Positions 33,411 to 35,374 of a DNA stretch of 35,374 nucleotides are shown here, piece after piece. Positions within the stretch are counted from its first letter, which is position 1, and each line of letters begins with the position of its first letter. A program made the position numbers and the translations under genes. The DNA is from Hellea sp. (GTDB lineage: Bacteria > Pseudomonadota > Alphaproteobacteria > Caulobacterales > Maricaulaceae): NCBI GenBank assembly GCA_020627655.1, contig JAHDGM010000026.1, positions 1 to 35,374 on the forward strand. The letters are read 5' to 3'. The notes under the pieces were generated by a model, which was given only the letters and a program-made list of their open reading frames with translations, did no database searches and had not been told where the DNA came from.

Positions 33411-34714
33411 ACCCTATTAAACGATATCTGCCCAAGACGCTGTTTGGGCGCGCTTTAATGATCATTGTCCTGCCTGTCGTTATCATGCAGATTGTTGTGG
33501 TTTATATATTTTTCAACGCTCACTGGGCCACGGTCACAGCCAGTTTGTCTGATAGCGTAGCCGCTGATGTGAGTTTGTCGGTTGAACTTTACAAACAATC
33601 CCCAGGTGCAGATCGGGCTGAGCGTCTGGACGCCATGATGCAGCCTCATATGGAATTATCTGTTGCTCTGGCTGAAAGTGAAACTTTACCACTGACACGG
33701 CGTCGCGCTTTCTTCTCGGTTTTAGATAAAACCTTACAGCGCTCTCTATCTCAGAGCCTGACCGATCCTTTCTGGTTCGATACAACCCGTTATCCCAATC
33801 ACATAGATATCCGGGTTCAAGTTGAAGACGGCACTCTAAGATTTATCGCAGCGAGGGAGCGGGTATTTGCGAGAACCGGATTTGTGTTCATTTTCTGGCT
33901 AGTCACGGCATCCGTTTTACTAACGCTAATCAGTGTGTTTTTTATTCGCAACCAAGCGAGGCCAATAGCAAAGTTAGCCGCAGCAGCCGATGCTTTTGGT
34001 AAAGGCCAGGATATTTCTGCGTTCAAACCAACAGGCGCCGCGGAAGTGCGACTTGCTGGCCATTCATTTCTAAAAATGCGGCAACGTATCAGTAGATTTA
34101 TGGATCAGCGTACCACATTTTTGGCAGGGGTTTCCCATGACCTTCGAACGCCTCTCACCCGCTTGAACCTTCACCTCGCCATGCAGGAAGATACAGCGGA
34201 AAACCGCGCCGCACGTGCTGACTTGCAAGACATGGAATCCATGCTGAACGGCTATCTTGATTTTGCACGAGGTCTTACTGATGAGGAAAGCCAGCAAATA
34301 TCTTTAAAAGACTTTCTACAAAGCATCATCAACAAAACTGAAAACCCAGTGCCGATATTGAAAATGTCCCAAGATGTGGACGCCAACATGAAACCATTAG
34401 CCATGACCAGAGCGATCGCAAATATAATTTCTAATGCTCAAAAATACGGTCAAACGATTGAAATCAAGACAAATATCACGGCAGAGAAATTAGTCATACA
34501 CATTGATGATGATGGACCCGGTATTGATGAAAGCCAATATGGAGATGTGTTCAAACCGTTTCATCGTCTTGATACGGCCCGCAATCAAAATATAGAAGGA
34601 ATAGGACTTGGTCTGGCCATTGCGCGCGATGTCGTGCGCAGCCATGGCGGCAGTATTACTATGGCAAAAAGTGAGATGAACGGATTGAGGGTTAGCATTA
34701 GCTTACCCCGATGA
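33407..34714 (+). CDS. EnvZ-type sensor histidine kinase
   Basis: A 435-aa membrane kinase. TM1 (about 17-36) and TM2 (about 158-180) flank a periplasmic sensor of about 120 residues. Next come HAMP (181-234), HisKA with the phosphorylated His244 (GVSHDLRTPLTRL), and HATPase with NIISNAQKYG, DDDGPGIDESQY and GIGLGLAIARD. It starts with TTG overlapping the response-regulator stop, the same rare start as its partner. The sensor part lacks known ligand motifs, so the signal is unknown. It ends two bases from the convergent DUF1465 gene with no obvious terminator. Confidence 0.94.
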   Translation: MNPIKRYLPKTLFGRALMIIVLPVVIMQIVVVYIFFNAHWATVTASLSDSVAADVSLSVELYKQSPGADRAERLDAMMQPHMELSVALAESETLPLTRRRAFFSVLDKTLQRSLSQSLTDPFWFDTTRYPNHIDIRVQVEDGTLRFIAARERVFARTGFVFIFWLVTASVLLTLISVFFIRNQARPIAKLAAAADAFGKGQDISAFKPTGAAEVRLAGHSFLKMRQRISRFMDQRTTFLAGVSHDLRTPLTRLNLHLAMQEDTAENRAARADLQDMESMLNGYLDFARGLTDEESQQISLKDFLQSIINKTENPVPILKMSQDVDANMKPLAMTRAIANIISNAQKYGQTIEIKTNITAEKLVIHIDDDGPGIDESQYGDVFKPFHRLDTARNQNIEGIGLGLAIARDVVRSHGGSITMAKSEMNGLRVSISLPR

Positions 34715-34716
34715 AC

Positions 34717-35304
34717 TTACTTTTTTTGATTAAAAGCGGCTTCCAGACGTCCGATTTGATCAGCAACTGTATTACCTTTTTGCGCTTCAATGGCACCATA
34801 AAGACTGCGGTCAAGACGCGCTGTGCGTTCATATAACTGATCTGCACGGGCGATTATTTCCAAAAGCTTTGCCGGCAGCGATGGCGACGCTTTTGCCAGT
34901 TGTTTAAATGACAACTCCCCGGTAGGTTTGTTGTCGGGCACAATCCTATATTTCGATTGCCGAGCTTCGCCAGCACTCATTTCATCTTCTTTTACAGCCC
35001 TCTGTACCAATAACCAGCTAGCAACTTGCATCAAACGGGTTGTTAATCGCATACTATGAGAAGCATAGACCAAGGCATCACCGCGAGATAATTTTTGACT
35101 GTCTCGACGACCGGGACCATCCAAATAAGCAGCTGTCTCTTCAACCAGTTCCATACCTTCACGGAACGTTCTGCTGAATAATTCCGACCGCGTAAATTCC
35201 ATCAAACGTTCTTCTGCTTGCTCAGTCAACGTATCGGCGGGTTGTTTTAAGTTAACACCTAAATCCATCTTATTACTGTCGCTCTCACTCACGGCCCGGT
35301 CCAT
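34717..35304 (-). CDS. DUF1465 family protein
   Basis: A 195-aa soluble, mostly helical protein matching the alphaproteobacterial DUF1465 family. The core reads ELFSRTFREGMELVEETAAYL, then DALVYASHSMRLTTRLMQVASWLL and QRAVKEDEMSAGEA, with a coiled C-terminal part (ARADQLYERTARLDRSLYG). It has no signal, membrane segment or catalytic motif. The family is widespread in alphaproteobacteria and near-single-copy, which suggests a basic cellular role, not established here. The first 15 residues are polar and variable, so the true start could be at Met13. A weak ribosome site precedes the chosen ATG. Confidence 0.88.
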   Translation of the reverse strand: MDRAVSESDSNKMDLGVNLKQPADTLTEQAEERLMEFTRSELFSRTFREGMELVEETAAYLDGPGRRDSQKLSRGDALVYASHSMRLTTRLMQVASWLLVQRAVKEDEMSAGEARQSKYRIVPDNKPTGELSFKQLAKASPSLPAKLLEIIARADQLYERTARLDRSLYGAIEAQKGNTVADQIGRLEAAFNQKK

Positions 35305-35374
35305 TCACGGTGACGTATTCGGCATAATGGTATGCAAGCCAAGGGCCAATCAACCCTTGCCCCCAAATAAACCC

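Overview
The window looks like chromosomal DNA from a marine alphaproteobacterium of moderate GC. The best guess is Maricaulales/Hyphomonadales (Hellea/Litorimonas-like). This is inferred from gene content: a DUF1465 protein, ScfR/RamB-type control of the glyoxylate shunt, Oar-like TonB receptors, the HNE_0200-type beta-helix/diheme-cytochrome pair, and many exported lipoprotein hydrolases. Genes are densely packed and often overlap by 1-20 bases. I see no tRNA or rRNA, CRISPR array, integrase, transposase or other sign of recent mobile DNA. It reads as core/shell chromosome rather than an island.

Left part (1-9.5 kb): the first bases resemble the 3' end of a structured RNA (possibly 6S) and are followed by a 30-aa membrane mini-protein. 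A minus-strand run of exported proteins follows: two adjacent amidohydrolase-fold proteins (the second has lost its metal ligands), an M3-family dipeptidyl carboxypeptidase and, after an intrinsic terminator, a lipoprotein glycerophosphodiesterase. Diverging from them is a cytosolic M24 aminopeptidase P, so much of this region concerns peptide scavenging. An orphan TadG-like von Willebrand protein ends the section.

Middle (9.5-18.3 kb): the glyoxylate shunt operon aceB-aceA is divergent from a ScfR/RamB-type regulator. The shared intergenic region carries repeated TTGTAAA boxes. Then come a small lipoprotein, an overlapping operon of trhO (tRNA U34 hydroxylation), an unknown protein and a glutathione S-transferase, a double-YbaY periplasmic protein and a DUF6491 lipoprotein.

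Right part (18.3-35.4 kb): a large Oar-like TonB receptor lies behind a 468-base intergenic region with a strong hairpin. Next are the beta-helix lipoprotein/diheme cytochrome pair, an L,D-transpeptidase-fold lipoprotein, a Kbp-like BON-LysM protein and a VOC protein. A plus-strand run follows: a 44-aa membrane mini-protein, a Ca2+/Na+ antiporter, a PTPS-fold protein lacking the catalytic Cys, and a PTR1/FolM-type pteridine reductase. After it come uvrC, a degenerate CDP-alcohol phosphatidyltransferase and canonical pgsA. The window ends with a branched-chain aminotransferase, an OmpR/EnvZ-type two-component pair whose genes both start with TTG, and a DUF1465 protein.

The observations most worth a second look are the Cys-less PTPS beside a pteridine reductase, the beta-helix/cytochrome module of unknown function, the repeated boxes at the glyoxylate switch, the dead amidohydrolase paired with a live one, the degenerate CDP-alcohol transferase wedged between uvrC and pgsA, and two unlisted mini membrane proteins.
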